Shown: positions 31,599 through 44,069 of the stretch, one piece after another
Layout of the letters: the number at the start of each line of letters is the position of its first letter
Numbering within the stretch: position 1 is the first letter of the stretch
Assembly: GCF_017654505.1 (NCBI RefSeq)
Contig: NC_054548.1
Coordinates: 37,445,545-37,509,544 of the forward strand
From: Polyodon spathula
Taxonomy: Eukaryota; Chordata; Actinopteri; Acipenseriformes; Polyodontidae
Reading direction: 5' to 3'
DNA length: 64,000 nucleotides
Made by a program: the position numbers and the translations under genes
Notes under the pieces: model-generated
Databases searched by the model: none
The model's input: only the letters and a program-made list of their open reading frames with translations
Told to the model about the DNA's origin: nothing

Positions 31599-32870
31599 AT
31601 AGGGTCTCATTCAGGGGGAGAGGCAGGTTTGACTCGCCGGCATGGCTGTTGCTGTGATCCCGACAGTGCTGTATCTGTGGAGGAATGTTTGCTCACTGTG
31701 AGACAAGTAGTTGGAGAAGATAAAATAAGATCAGCATCACGTATGAACAAACGATTAGTTATTTTTTTTAGTGATACTCAAGATGTAGACACACTGGTTC
31801 ATGAGGGGTTTGTGCTGAAAGGGAGTCTGATGATGGTGTCCCCGTTAGCTACCCCAATAACTAAAATCACTCGTCCAATGTCCCACCGTTTTTAAAAAAA
31901 TGAACTGTTAGAAAAAGAACTAATGAGATACGGGAAATTAATGTCTCTGATTTGGTTTATACCTTTGGGATGTAAGGATCCCAAATTAAAACATGTATTA
32001 TCTTTTAGAAGGATAATGTATTATCTTTTTTTTGTTATTAAATAAGCCCAATGAAGAAATCGATGTAGCTTGGACCTTCAATGTAGAAGGGAGTCATTGT
32101 GTAGTTTTTCCGATGTTTTAAATGTGGAGCTCGTGGGCATCAATGGGAAAACTGCCCGGTAAGAGAGAGTGAGGGTGTACAGGAAGGACAGGGTGAGACT
32201 GGTGGGGAGGCTGTCAGGGATGATCGTGGAGAGCAAGAGGATGAGCCGCTGCAGTCAAAAGTATCTGCAGGACCGAGTGAGCTGGCAGAGCCTGCAGTAC
32301 AGTTAACAGGACAAGAAAACAAGGTCTGAGATACTGCTGACAATCACGATTTTACTATGGTTGAAAAATGGAAAAGAAATTTAAAAAAAACAATACAACT
32401 GTTAAAGAAAATGAGAGGATGTTGGAGTGGAGCTCTGGAGCAGTCGTGGGGGGGTTGCGCCTGGGTCTGATAGGAGACTGAGGTCCGGGTTGGGTGGCCA
32501 CGGCACTGCGGGAGTGGAATCCCATGGTGGGGGGGCTCCTGATTTGAACCCTGGGGGGAGTCATGGTAGCTCTGGGTCTCAACTTGGGGCTGCGGTGCGC
32601 CCTTGTTCAGAGGGAGAGGATCAAAGCGCTGATTCTCTACTTGGCGCTGCTGTGAATCCGTCTATGTCCAACTGGGGGCAATCAGCAGCAGTCGAAGAGG
32701 GAGAAGAAAACTTGACAACTGCAACAGTAGCGGTGGAGAATGACAGCAACGATGAATATGAGGAGCGGATGGACGAGGCAGCAGAAGGAGAGGCCTCAGA
32801 CTCTTCATTTTCTCTAACATTCCTGACAGCCAAACTGCCAAGAAAAAGTTGTACTCGGCAAATGAAATAG
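31599..32870 (+). pseudogene. LINE-C ORF1, unit 2, with CCHC knuckle
   Basis: The start codon seen in unit 3 (ATGGGGTCTCATTCAGG) is ATAGGGTCTCATTCAGG here, so initiation is lost. The frame then gives MTRRHGCCCDPDSAVSVEEC, IRSASRMNKRLVIFFSDTQD and LATPITKITRPM (31629-31890). A zinc knuckle CFKCGARGHQWENC (CX2CX4HX4C) is at 32114-32155. An acidic, Ser/Gly-rich tail (32427-32870) ends with SFSLTFLTAKLPRKSCT. Frameshifts near 31895 and 32330-32430 separate the parts. Confidence 0.75.
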
Positions 32871-33150
32871 GTGAGTTTCTGGATGTGACTAAAGGTAGGA
32901 GAGGCCTTGATATAAAGTAGACCTTTCAATGTTTAAAACTGTTTTTGACCTCGGCGCATATAGCTCTTAAAAAAAGCTACAATAAAAGAAATAGATCAGC
33001 CAAAGCGGTATAGACTTAAAAAATTAATGCAAACGGTAAGGAAAATGTTGAACCAGAAAATTAAAACGTAATGTTGCTAATGGATATTTTTTATAAAATA
33101 TGTATATCGTTAACTGTTTGTTTATTCTTGGTTGTTTTAAACCTTTTAGC

Positions 33151-36100
33151 CCTCATGGATACAATTAATTGTATTGATTTTAATATAAATGGTTGTAGAC
33201 AAAATTTTAAGAGAGCACAACTATTTGAATTTTTAGAACAAAAGCGAGTGGGAGTGGCTTTTATTCAAGAGACACACACAGATCTAGATAACGAGGCTGG
33301 ATGGTTGTCTGAATGGAGAGGGAGGTGTGTGCTGAGCCATGGATCGAATAATAGCACAGGGGTGGCGGTGCTCTTTCAACCAGACATGGAATTTAATATT
33401 TTAGAAATTAAAGAGATCATTAGAGGGCGGATGATAAAAGTAAGAGCCGAGATAGGAGGCAACATTTATGTTTTTATTAATGTTTATGCTCCCAATATAG
33501 GAAGAGATAGGATTTTATTTTTGAATACTCTAGGAAAATCTTGTAACAATTAATGATGATATTTTGATATTAGGGGGTGATTTTAACTGTACAGTAGATT
33601 TAAATAATGATAGGAACAGTGTTGAACCTCATCCCCCTTCAGCGACAGAGTTGGCTGCAATTTTAAAATCCAATTACTTGGTTGATGTCTGGAGGTGTCT
33701 GCATCCCACAACTCGACAGTACACGTGGTCACATTACATCTCTTACCATATAGTCAGAGCTAGATTAGACAGGATCTATATACCCAGATGTCATCTTAAT
33801 ACATTTATAAGGGCAACAATAACACTGAATAGTTTATCTGATCATCACTGCGTAATAATCACAGCAATTAAAAATAAAGAAATATGCACCATATTGGCAC
33901 CTAAATGTTAAATTATTACAAGATGTTCGTTTCACAAAACAATTTCAAGATTTTTGGCAAAAATGGAAAGAACAGAAAAGTCCATTTAGAAATTTAAGGC
34001 AGTGGTGGGATATAGGGAAGACACAAATTAAGTTATTGTGTCAGCAGTACACTACAGACGTAAACAAGTCATTGAATGCAGTCACGAGAGAGCTGGAGAG
34101 AGAAATCCTCCAGCTTGAAACTGAACAGAGCACAGCAGCACAGGAGATCCTGGGGGAGCGTAGAGAAGCTTTAAGCAGCCTGCTGGAGGAGAAAGTGCGG
34201 GGGGCACAAGTGAGATCCAGGTTCATAGAGTTGAGAGATATGGATGCCCTTACAAGTTTATTTTTCGGGTTGGAGAAGAAGAGAGCCATTAGTAAGCGGC
34301 TACACTGTGTCTGGTTGCTGTGCGGCAAGGAAGTGAGGCGGCAGTGCGCTTTTATGAGGAGCTGTATGCCAGTGAGCCATGTGATCAGGCGGATATTAAC
34401 ACGTTATTGTTAATAGACTGAGCCAGGAAGAGCAGCATAGTTTGGATATGAAATTGTGTTTTCAGGTGTTAAACACTGCTGTCATGAAGCTGGCAAAAGG
34501 AAAAGCTCCAGGGATAGATGGGCTGCCAGCTGAGTTCTACCAGCACTTTTGGAAAGACTAGGGACCGGACTTGTTTCTGGTGCTACAGGAAAGCCTGCAG
34601 GCAGAGGAGTTGCCACTCAGTTGCCGGAGGGCTTTAATTAGTCTGTTGCCAAAAAAAAGGTATTTATGTTTAATCAAAAACTGGAGACCAGTAGCGCTTT
34701 TATGCTGTGATTTAAAATGTTTTTCAAAGTGTTTGGCAATGAGATTGAAAAATTGCATGGACAAGATAATTCATCCAGATCAGACTTATTGTATACCTAG
34801 GAGATCAATTTTTGATAACATATTTTTAATAAGGGATTTTTTTTCATTAGCCAAAAATGGTGATTTTAATGTGGGTCTGGTTTCCTTAGACAAGGAAAAA
34901 TCCTTTGACCGCGTCGACCATTGCTATTGTTTTAAAACACTGGAAGCCTTCGGGTTTGGCCCGGGTTTTAATAAATGTATTAAGCTCTTATATAACAATG
35001 ATTTTAGTGCTTTAAAAATAAACAGTGGGTTGAGTAGACCCTTTCCAGTGTGCAGGGGGATTAGGCAGGGCTGCTCCCTGTCGGGGATGCTGTACGTCAT
35101 CTCTATTGAGCCCTTGCTGGCTCAGCTGAGGAGCAGGCTAGTGGGCTGGACAGTGCCCAACTTGGCCCCTGTGGCCACAGTGAGAGTGTCAGCCTATGCT
35201 GATGATATTACTGTTTTTATCAGCAGTAATAGAGATGTTCAGGAATTGGAGCAGAGCTTTAATATTTTTCAGAGAGTGTCATCAGCAAAGATAAATTGGG
35301 CCAAAAGTGATGCATTTTTGTCAGGGAGCTGGCAGGAGTGCTGCCCTCCTTTACTGCCCCAAGTGTTGAGGTGGGGTAGGACGGGGATGAAGGTGCTGGG
35401 AGTGTACCTTGGTACAGATAATTATATGGAGCAAAATTGAGAGGGCATGATACCTGCTGGTGTCTCCTTTAGAGAGAGAAGAGGAGTTTGGAAAGGATTT
35501 TGAAAATACACAAAATGAAACATCTAAACTTAAAAAATCTGGAAAGTAAAGATGTGTATAAATTATGCATAAAAATAGCCCACCGCAGAGAGTTAAAGGG
35601 GGTGGTAGATTCCAGATGGAAAGGCCACCGAGAACTAGGAGAAGAGGGGAATCCAGAATGGAGGGTACTGTATAAGCTACCTCTGGATAAGAGAGTAGGA
35701 GATCTACAGTGGAGACTAATACATGGTATACTGGCCACAGGTAGGCTCCTTCATAAAATAGATCCCAGTATTAACTCAGATTGCACTTTTTGTACAGAGG
35801 AAGAAACTGTGTTTCATGCATACAGTGAGTGTAAGAGGCTAGACTCTCTGTTTCAACTTCTTAGCAGAATGTTAGAGATGCTGGGAGTTGAATACACAAA
35901 GATTATGTTTATTTTTGGAGTACCCTACAAGAGGGATAGCAATGTATGTGTAATAGTTAACTTTCTTCTAGGGCAGGGAAAAGTGGCCATTCTGAAGTCT
36001 CGGAAGAACAAGTTGGCAGGCTTAGAGCTGACTCAGGTGGACAGGCTGTTCAGAGTGATGGGGGTGAGCAGGGTCAAGGTGGATTTCACCTATTTTAAAT

Positions 36101-36195
36101 TGGTTCATGACTTAGAAGGGTTCCAGATGAAGTGGTGTGTGAGAGAGGCAATTTGTTCTCTGAGTGAGGAGGGGAGTCTTAATGTTTTTATTTAA
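33151..36195 (+). pseudogene. LINE-C ORF2 (endonuclease-RT), unit 2
   Basis: ATG at 33155 begins the APE endonuclease: FNINGCRQNFKRAQL, FIQETHTD, VFINVYAPN, then after a stop near 33553 GGDFNCTVDLNNDRN (33573) and SLSDHHCVII. The linker is at 34036-34300. RT follows with KNWRPVALLCCDLKCF, SLDKEKSFDRVDH (motif A), FPVCRGIRQGCSLSGML and AYADDITVF (YADD at 35195-35206). A deletion and frameshift at about 35440-35490 removes part of the post-RT region. The C-terminal domain (35488-36195) carries CTFC...FHAYSEC, a CX2CX7HX4C knuckle at 35782-35832. About five breaks disable it, but catalytic residues are still readable. Confidence 0.85.
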
Positions 36196-36310
36196 GTTTT
36201 TTTTTAGTCTTGTTTTTAGGAATTTAAAGTGCTGTATTTGTAGAGGTTTTTAATACTGATGTGTAATTAATAAAAGTTTTGATTTGAGAGACTGGATTGT
36301 AAAAGTCAAG

Positions 36311-36328
36311 TCTCTCTCTCTCTCTCTC
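36311..36328. repeat. (TC)9 junction between LINE-C units 2 and 3
   Basis: Pure TC repeat, the same length as the previous junction, between the 3' end of unit 2 and the 5' start of unit 3 (GGATTGTGGGAAGGGCTTG at 36333). Confidence 0.95.
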
Positions 36329-36543
36329 GTGGAGGATTGTGGGAAGGGCTTGCAGAGAGGTGGAACGCCGGTGTGGTAGGACCGGGAAATTTAAAACTTT
36401 ATTTATTTATTTATTTATTTATTCATTTTGTTTGTTTTGATAGTTACTTAGTTGTTCTTTTGGGTGTGTGTTTGTTTGTTAATAGGTTAGTGGTGTGTAT
36501 TTGTTTGTTTGTAGGGTGGTGGTGTGTGTTTGGAGATCCCGTT

Positions 36544-37335
36544 ATGGGGTCTCATTCAGGAGGGCTGGGGGCTCTCACCCGCCGACACGGGGTCCGTTGC
36601 CTACCTGACCCCGGGGTTTCAGTGGAGGAGTGCCTGCTGGCAGTAGGAGAAGTGGTGAGGTTTGAGAATATTAGGTCAGCGTCAAGAATGCTGGCGGGGA
36701 GAAAGTCGGGGGTGTTGGGGTGTGAGCGGGAGGAAGAGTCGGCTCCTGCATCGCAGCCGCAGAGCGAGCCCGTGCTGACCGAGGAGGAGACGATCCAAAT
36801 ATTGAAGGAAACCAGAGCAGAACCACCAACACTAAAGCCTCGCACAAAGATACCCAGCAGTAGTCTGTCACTGACGGGTTCGGAGGATAATATAGCTACT
36901 ACTGAGAATGGTGAAGAACCATTCAAGATAGTAGCTAAAAAGAAACTATTTCAACAGAAGGCTGCAGAGCTGCCAGATGGCAGAACGCAGCCAGTGCAGA
37001 ACTAAGAACCCGTGCAGACAGGGAGACTGCGAGCTCCAGACGGGGCGTTAGTCCCTCCCAGCGCGGAGGAAGAGAACACAGCAGAGTGTGAGCCGGGCAC
37101 GCTGCAAGAATCCCCGCTGGCTGAATCTCAGCCGCCTGAAACAGTGACGGCTGTGGTAGAGACCGGTGTCGAGGAATTGGAGGGAGCTGCGGAGGAGTGG
37201 ATTCTCGGGGGCGAGCGAGAGGGCAGCGCGGAAGAGATGGAGGGGGAGCACTCTGACTCCTTGCTTATCTCAGACATCCCTGATAGCCAACCCTTCAGTA
37301 AGAAAGAATTATTGAGCAGGTTAATGATTTTATGA
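36544..37335 (+). pseudogene. LINE-C ORF1, unit 3, knuckle deleted
   Basis: ATG at 36544 gives MGSHSGGLGALTRRHGVRCL, then VSVEECLLAVGEVVRFENIR and SASRM. The text jumps to LAGRKSGVLGCERE, so the region carrying NKRLVIFF and the CCHC knuckle in unit 2 has been deleted. A single in-frame TAA at 37003-37005 separates two open stretches. The acidic tail ends SDIPDSQPFSKKELLSRL. Lacking the zinc knuckle, this protein is unlikely to bind RNA normally. Confidence 0.75.
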
Positions 37336-37522
37336 CAGAAACAAAAGGGAAAAGGGGAGTAGAAATAGAGTTTTTTCCCTGATTTAAGGTTATTTCTCCA
37401 CTCCGCTCACGTTATAACAAGGAAAGCCACAATAGAAGAATTTGATCAGCCAAAACGTCGCGTTTTATGAAACTTCTTTTATTACTTGTTTTAGTTTGTT
37501 TTAGTTAGTTTTTTTAGCTTTG

Positions 37523-40500
37523 ATGGAAAGGTGCATTTTGTTTCTTTTAATCTAAACGCCTGTAGACAGTCTTTTAAGAGGGCACAGCTAGTAGAGTTTT
37601 TAGAGCAGAAGCAGGCGGGGGTGGTGTTTCTGCAGGAAACACACTCGGATCAGGTGAATGAGGAGGCGTGGCGAGCGGAGTGGAAGGGGCTGTGCGTGAT
37701 GAGTCACAGCGCTAGTACTAGTGCAGGAGTAGCCGTGCTTTTTAAACCCAGCCTAGGGGCAGTTTTATTAGATATGGAAGAAATCGAGAAAGGGAGGATT
37801 TTAAAAGTAAGAGCTAGGCTGGGCAGTACAGTGTATGTTTTTATTAATATTTATGCCCCCAATAGAGGGGGGGAACGAATTTTATTTAAAAAAAAATGAA
37901 AGCAAGCTCTTTTAAATATTAATAATAATGATGTGGTGGTACTAGGAGGAGATTTTAATTGTACTGTTAATTTTAATATTGATAGAAATAATGATGAACC
38001 ACACCCTCAGTCCTCCAGAGAGTTGGCTGCAATGTTAGAGTCCAGTGACGTGGCTGACATATGGAGTTGCCTGCACCCCAGTTTAAGACAATACACCTGG
38101 TCTCAGTATCACACAAACTGTGTATATAGAGTGAGACTAGACCGGTTTTGTACTTCTAAAAATTATTTAAATAAATTCATCAAAGCAAGAATCATCCCCA
38201 GTAATCTCTCTGACCACCACTGTCTATTAATTACAGTAATAATTCAATCAGAACCCCACAGAACATCTTACTGGCATTTCAATGTAAACTTACTACAAGA
38301 TGTAAAATTCAAGCAACAATTCAAACTTTTTCGGATAATTTGGATGAAAGAAAAAGCACAATATAAAGATTTAAGACAGTGGTGGGACATTGGCAAAATG
38401 CAAATCAAATGTTTTTGTCAACAATATACTATAAATGCAACCAGGTCACTGAACACAGCCGTGAGAGAACTGCAGTCAAAAATCCTCCTCCTAGAGGAAA
38501 GTTTAAATTCAGAATTTAAAGAACAGACCCTGGAGAACCTAAAAGAGCAGAAACTCGCGCTGGGGATGCTTGCTGAAGGAAAGGGTGAAGGGAGCGATTG
38601 TGCATTCCAGATTTATGGAGTTGAGAGACATGGATGCCCCCACCAGTTTCTTCTTCAACCTGGAAAGGAAGAGAGCGGACAGTAGACAGCTGTGCTGTAT
38701 CAGGACTCCTGGTGGGAAAGAACTGCACACCTGGGAGGAAATCAGCAGAGAGGCGGTGCGTTTTTACAAGGAACTTTATAATAAAGAACTGTGCAACCTA
38801 GAGGACACGGAGCGTCTGCTCCAGGGGTTACCCAGCCTCAGTGAGGAGGTGCAGATTCAACTGGACGCACCGCTGACCCACCAGGAGATGACCACCGGTG
38901 TCAAGCATCTCTCCAGCGGAAAAGTTCCCAGGATCGATGGACTGCCAGCAGAATTTTATAATATTTTCTGGGATATAATGGGGGAGGATTTGCTCTAGGT
39001 TCTGAGAGAGAGCCTCAGCCACAAGGAACTGCCTCTTAGCTGCCGTAGGGCAGTGGTTACACTGCTGCCCAAGATGGGAGACCTTTGCCAGCTTAAGAAT
39101 TGGAGACCTGTGTCAATTTTATGTTCTGATTTAAAGATTTTATCAAAAACAATCGCTAATAGATTAAAAACAGTTATTGGAACTGTGGTAAATATGGATC
39201 AAACATATTGTATACCCGGTCGCTCTATTTTTGATAACTTCTTTTTTATTCGAGATTTTTTTAATTGTAAATGATATTTGTGATTTGAATGTAGGAATGG
39301 ACTACTGGATCAAGAGAAGGCTTTTGATAGAGTCGACCACACCTACCTCTTTAAAACACTGGAGGCCTTCGGGTTCGGCCCTGGTTTTATCTCTTATATT
39401 CGGCTTTTATATTCCAACATTTTTAGTATTTTAAAGATCAACAATGGTCAGCCCTTCCCAGTGTGCAGGGGTATGAGGCAGGGCTGCACCCTGTCTGGTA
39501 TGCTCTATTCGCTGGTTATAGAGCCCCTGCTGCACCTGCTGAGGGTCAGGTCAGCTGGATGGACAGTGCCCTCCTCACCCTCCACACCCTCCTCTGCCAC
39601 AGTGAAGGTGTCTGCCTACACAGACGATGTGACTGTGTTTGTGAGTGGGGATGCAGATGTCCAAGCACTGCAGCAGACTCTAAATGAGGTCCAGAGATCT
39701 TCTGCCAGAGTAAACTGGGCAAAATGTGACACCTTCCTGTCAGGCAGCTGGGATGAGGGCACCCCTCCTGTCCTGCCTGAGGGGCTGGAATGGAACAGAA
39801 CAGGCATTAAAGTGCTGGGGGTGCACCTCGGAACAGAGAACTACATGAAAAAGAACTGGGAGGGTTTGTTGGACAGGGCGAGGGGGCGGCTGCAGAGATG
39901 GAAGGGACTGCTGGCCCAACTGTCCTTCAAGGGCCGGGTGCTTGTTATTAATAATCTGGTGGCCTCTAGCATGTGGCACAAGCTGGTATGCCTGGACCCA
40001 CCCCGGGGCCTGGTGAAGGAGATCCAGAGAATGCTGCTGGAGTTCTTTTGGAGCGGGAGACACAGTTTGAGGCCGGCAGTCCTGTACCTCCCTAGTGATG
40101 GGGGGGGCAGGGGCTAGTCAGCATTTTCAGCAGGGCGGCAGCCTTCAGACTGCAGGCGGTTCAGAGACTCCTGTACACTGAGGAGGAGGCTCATTGGAAG
40201 AGGCTGGCCTGTTTCCTTCTCAATAGAGTTGGGGGGCTGGGGTTAGGAAAACACCTGTTTTTTATTGAGAACACCAGTTTTAGTAAAGCAGGACTTCCTC
40301 CTTTTTACAAAGTATTTTAAAAGCCTGGCAGCTGGTGAGGGTGGAAAGGGATGTGGAGTCCTTGACAGGGCAGGACCTGTTTGAGGAGCCCCTATTTTTT
40401 AATCCACTCTTTCCAGTTAAGTTCCTCCAGTCGATGACGCTCTGTGCCAGTTTTTTAAAAGCAGGTGTAACCAGGATGGTCCACCTGTTAAACCTTGAGC

Positions 40501-41438
40501 TCTCCTGCTGGCTAACTGCCTCCCAGCTAACTGCACAGCTAGGCTGGCACTCAGAGATGCTTGCAGAAAGACTAATGGGTGAGTTGAGGGGCTGCCTCTC
40601 CCTGCGGCTCAAGGCAGTCCTGAGGGAGGAGCTGTCCAGAGGCATAGAGCAGAGACAGCTTTCCTTATTTCCAGGGATGATTGTGTCACCAGCAATAGGT
40701 GAGGAAGGAGAGGGGGGTGGAGAGAATGGAGGGACTTTGCTTAAATTGCAGAATGTGGTGGAAATTGTCTTTCACACAATGAATATCAAACATATATACA
40801 AATTGTGTGTTAAAGCCACAGAGTATAGTAGGCTAAGGGGTCTGGTAGACTCCAAGTGGAGAGCTTACTTAGCTGTAGAGGAGGGGCACAGGCCGGTGTG
40901 GAGGGTGCTGTACAAGCTGCCCCTCGTCAAGAGAGTGGGGGACCTGCAGTGGAAGATTCCACACTGCATTGTGTCCACAGGCAGGTTTCTCCGTAGAGTG
41001 GACTCCAGTATCAGTGAGCAGTGTGCTTTTTGCTCAGCAGAGGAAACTCTCTTTCATGCCTACAGTGAGTGTGAGAGGCTGCGGCCACTTTTAATTTACT
41101 GCAAGGAATCCTGAATAATTTAGGGGTTGTTTTTAGTAAGGAGCTTTTTATTTTTGGGGGTTCTGTGCATTTTTAAAATGAAAAACAGGTGTGTTTTTAT
41201 AAATTTTTTAATTGGACAGGCAAAATTGGCTATTTTAAAGACAAGGAAAAATCAACTCTCTGGTTCTGGACTGACCAGTTTAGTGGTTCAGTTCAGGGTG
41301 CTCGCGGTCAGCAAGATCAGAGTAGAGTTTGAGTATTTTAAACTGGTCAGTAATCTTGAGGACTTTCAGGAGAGGTGGTGTGTGGGAGACGCCTTGTGTA
41401 GTGTGAGTGAGCAGGGAGATCTCCAGTTTTTGTTCTAA
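37523..41438 (+). pseudogene. LINE-C ORF2 (endonuclease-RT), unit 3
   Basis: Endonuclease blocks are FLQETHSDQVNEEAW, VFINIYAPNRGGERI, GGDFNCTVNFNIDRN (37942) and NLSDHHCLLI. Linker VKGAIVHSRFMELRDMDAPT is at 38585-38650. RT blocks are LSSGKVPRIDGLPAEFY, KNWRPVSILCSDLKIL, EKAFDRVDH and VCRGMRQGCTLSGML. Motif C is YTDD (39617-39628) instead of YADD. A post-RT segment runs LARLSFKGRVLVINN-like (39910-39960), then the C-terminal domain (40335-41114, CAFCSAEETLFHAYSEC) and tail to 41438. Frameshifts or stops near 37899, 38600, 38998, 39270, 40117 and 41114 break it. Confidence 0.85.
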
Positions 41439-41692
41439 TTTTAATCATTTTACAGTATTTTTATTTTGGCTTTAATCTGTTTTCAACAGTGAAAAAACAC
41501 TGTTTTTTTATTGATTTTTTATGATCCTTTTATTTTGTTTAAAATAATTTTTTAATGAGAACATGATGTATTTTAGGATTTTTTATTTCTGCTGAGGCAG
41601 TAGGAATCTTAACTTTTGTTGTGTTTTACCTTTATTTGAATTTTAATGGATTTTTATTTGGAATATTTAAATAAAGGATCTTAAAAGTCAGT

Positions 41693-41695
<3 letters not shown>

Positions 41696-41742
<47 letters not shown>

Positions 41743-41766
41743 CTCTCTCTCTCTCTCTCTCTCTCT
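41696..41766. repeat. (TC)n microsatellite at 3' end of array
   Basis: TC repeat with one CACACACA interruption (about 41733-41742). It forms the 3' junction of LINE-C unit 3 and also cuts off LTR-zeta on its right. Confidence 0.95.
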
Positions 41767-41768
41767 CA

Positions 41769-41985
41769 TACTCACAACCTACACCAAACATTAATTCCTT
41801 TGTACTTTTTATAGGGTATGGCCAGCGGTAATTGACAATCAATCATTCAATTACCACCTGACCACATTCCACACTTTTCAATAAACCAATGAAACAATGC
41901 AACTCTTACACAATCCCCACACCAATTAATCAATTACATTTGTCTGCGGCTGTGCATAGGCAACCACAAAACATACATCTGCCAC
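41769..41985 (-). mobile_element. LTR-zeta, 5' (U3) part
   Basis: On the minus strand it starts TGTGGCAGATGTATG and runs through U3 to a hairpin (41820-41863) and the TATA box TATAAAAAG (41806-41813). It then stops at the (TC)n, so R and U5 are missing. It resembles the other TGTGRCA LTRs in layout but not in sequence. Confidence 0.55.
41805..41863 (-). promoter_or_regulatory. LTR-zeta U3 hairpin and TATA box
   Basis: Arms GGCCAGCGGTAATTG (41820-41834) and CAATTACCACCTGACC (41848-41863) pair with about two mismatches. The loop is ACAATCAATCATT. TATAAAAAG on the minus strand follows within ten bases. Confidence 0.6.
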
Positions 41986-43940
41986 ATGATATCATATAAG
42001 AAAAATACAAAATGAAGAGGTCTCTAAACCCCACACTGTATGCTTATTATTGCTTCACTGCTGTATAATACATAGCTTTATAGGACAGCGAATATTTGAA
42101 TAAGTTCAGCCTCAGTTTGTTAATGTGCTGCAAGTCCCCCTATATTCCATACTGTACACGACACAGTTTTATATACTGCTATATTATTAATATACCTTTA
42201 AAAAATCCAACTATATATGTATTCTAATCATTGCCAAGCGTTATTTCATCCATTGTCATTTTCTTTAAAAAGAGGGAAAAGGCTGATGAGTACTGTTAAG
42301 TGGCTGAGGTAGGTAACTGATTGTGATGTCACCGTTGTGAATTGAGATCAGTTTAATAGAATTGCCAGAGGTGCCTCAGGTGTGCTTTATTTTCTTAAGG
42401 TGACATCAACCGTACTAATATGGAGAATACACATGAGCTCTGATTGGATGAAAGATCATCAGCAGTCTATAATAAACAAGTTTTGTTCCTTTTCATGGTA
42501 TCTTGAGATAACTCGGTTTGTGCACAGATAAATAGTCATGTTTAATTTGCTGTGAACTCGACCTTCCTAGTGTCTGACAGTATTCATTTCATCAACAAAG
42601 ACAAATGGAGAAGGAGACATTGTAGCACGATTTCCACATTTTATCACTGTCAGACTTATTTTTTCAGCTTCAAAACTGAACACCAAATTGTCAGTATCTC
42701 TGGACTAAGAGTATAGTGTTTGACTTCTAAATGCACAAAAAATAGGACACTGCACAGGCGGCTTAACACAACACAATTGTTTTTGCATCAACAAGGTACT
42801 ATAATATGGTAGTTTTCCAGAAAGACCTAAAGCAGGGGTGTCAAACTCAAGGCCCGCTGGCCGAATATGGCCCTTGGAGGTACTTTATAGAGTATTCATT
42901 TTTGTTTGTTTGTGTTAATAAAAGTGTGCAACTGCGCTAAAACGTGCAGTTCTGTGTCTGGGTCACCTATTCTAAAGGGTGCAAACAAGCCTTGACCGAA
43001 AGCAGTGTTACAGGTTCTAAAACAGAAATTAATGCTTATTATTCCAGTTTGGTCATTTGCTCATATTGGAGATTTTAGCATCCAAAAATACTGCAGCTTT
43101 TAGAACAGGTTATGGTCTCTCAGTGGCATTTGTTGATTGCTGCTATTATTTGAAAAGGGCAAAACTGGCAGTTGTAGCCGTTTCTCTTACTGAGCCAGGC
43201 ATTTCCGCCCTTTAACCCTTTTGTATCTCCGAACATTTTTAGATTGCAGTCTTGCCCTTTCAAGAGAAAGCCGTCTTGACATCTAGTATTCATTTCAGAA
43301 TATAATGCAATTGTATTGATTGTACTAAATGGCAATATAAACCAAATAAAATACCTATAGTTTACAATGTTGATGCTGATTGAATGCTTGATATATCCTA
43401 AGGTTAATTGCTTGAGAAATCACCTGACAGGTAACACACTAGCCCCTCAAAAGTCAGGGGCATCAACATGTGGTTGATTTTGGACCCCCAGCCTTTAATC
43501 GATCTTTAATTAAAAAAAACTATTTGAGCTAGAGATATTTGTTAGGTGTCTTTATTTTTGGAAATTACACAAGAAAACAACTTGGCTCTTAATAACGTTT
43601 TTGACCTTGGGAGGAGGAGACCCAAGAAAGATAAAAGTGTGCTTCACATGTACAAAGATACAGTAGGTAGTATTGTTTTGACTGCTATGAAAAATATATA
43701 ATGTTACCCCAACCCCCCCCCCATTCCAATAAATTACACTTTTTTTCTCAGTCTTTTTTAAATGTTGGATTTAAAACCTACAATGTGTAGGTGACGTGAG
43801 CTTGGTCGTTGAGCACTTTATAACTTGTTATCAAGGGGGAACGAGCATTTCTCATCCTTTTCTAGAAAGCAATAAAAATTAAATACATATCTATGTCTTT
43901 ATTTATTTATTGCCTGAAGCAATTCAGGTGCTGTTTCTGT

Positions 43941-43941
<1 letters not shown>
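41986..43941. other. Spacer, with one hAT terminus
   Basis: AT-rich sequence without recognisable genes. At 42833-42905, CAGGGGTGTCAAACTCAAGG followed by GGCCCGCTGGCCGAATATGGCCC matches the widespread CAG-type hAT terminus that reads CAGGGGTGTCAAACTC in fish genomes. No second end was found. ORFs here are short and lack domain likeness. Confidence 0.45.

Positions 43942-44024
<83 letters not shown>
43942..44024. repeat. (AT)n microsatellite, 83 bp
   Basis: Pure AT dinucleotide repeat. Confidence 0.95.
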
Positions 44025-44028
<4 letters not shown>

Positions 44029-44069
44029 CAGTGATGTTTTAATTACCATTTTTTAATTATTTTTGTTTC

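Larger units (their letters stand above)
31429..36310 (+). mobile_element. LINE-C array unit 2
   Basis: A 4.9-kb unit with 5' UTR, ORF1 (31599-32870), ORF2 (33151-36195) and 3' UTR with AATAAAAG near 36270. It ends GTAAAAGTCAAG before (TC)9 at 36311-36328. Domain content (ORF1 with CCHC knuckle; ORF2 with APE endonuclease, RT and C-terminal CX2CX7HX4C) fits the L1/Tx1 group. The assignment is from motif likeness, without a tree. Confidence 0.85.
36329..41695 (+). mobile_element. LINE-C array unit 3, most complete copy
   Basis: A 5.4-kb unit with 5' UTR, ORF1 with intact ATG (36544), ORF2 (37523-41438), and 3' UTR ending AATAAAGGATCTTAAAAGTCAGTCAG before a 71-bp (TC)n. The ORFs are GC-richer than the flanks. 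It has the full post-RT region missing from unit 2, so it is the best reference for the family in this window. Confidence 0.85.

Noticed and set aside
32355..32929. Minus-strand frames opposite LINE-C ORF1
   Set aside because: They are shadows of the plus-strand ORF1 acidic tail, which has Tx1-like context and a zinc knuckle upstream.
36552..37251. Minus-strand frames of 124, 66 and 67 codons
   Set aside because: They lie opposite LINE-C ORF1 of unit 3 and have no domain likeness.
28510..41766. A CRISPR-like or satellite array from the regular (TC)n spacing
   Set aside because: The units are 3-5 kb LINEs with coding domains and unequal length; there are no short repeats with spacers.
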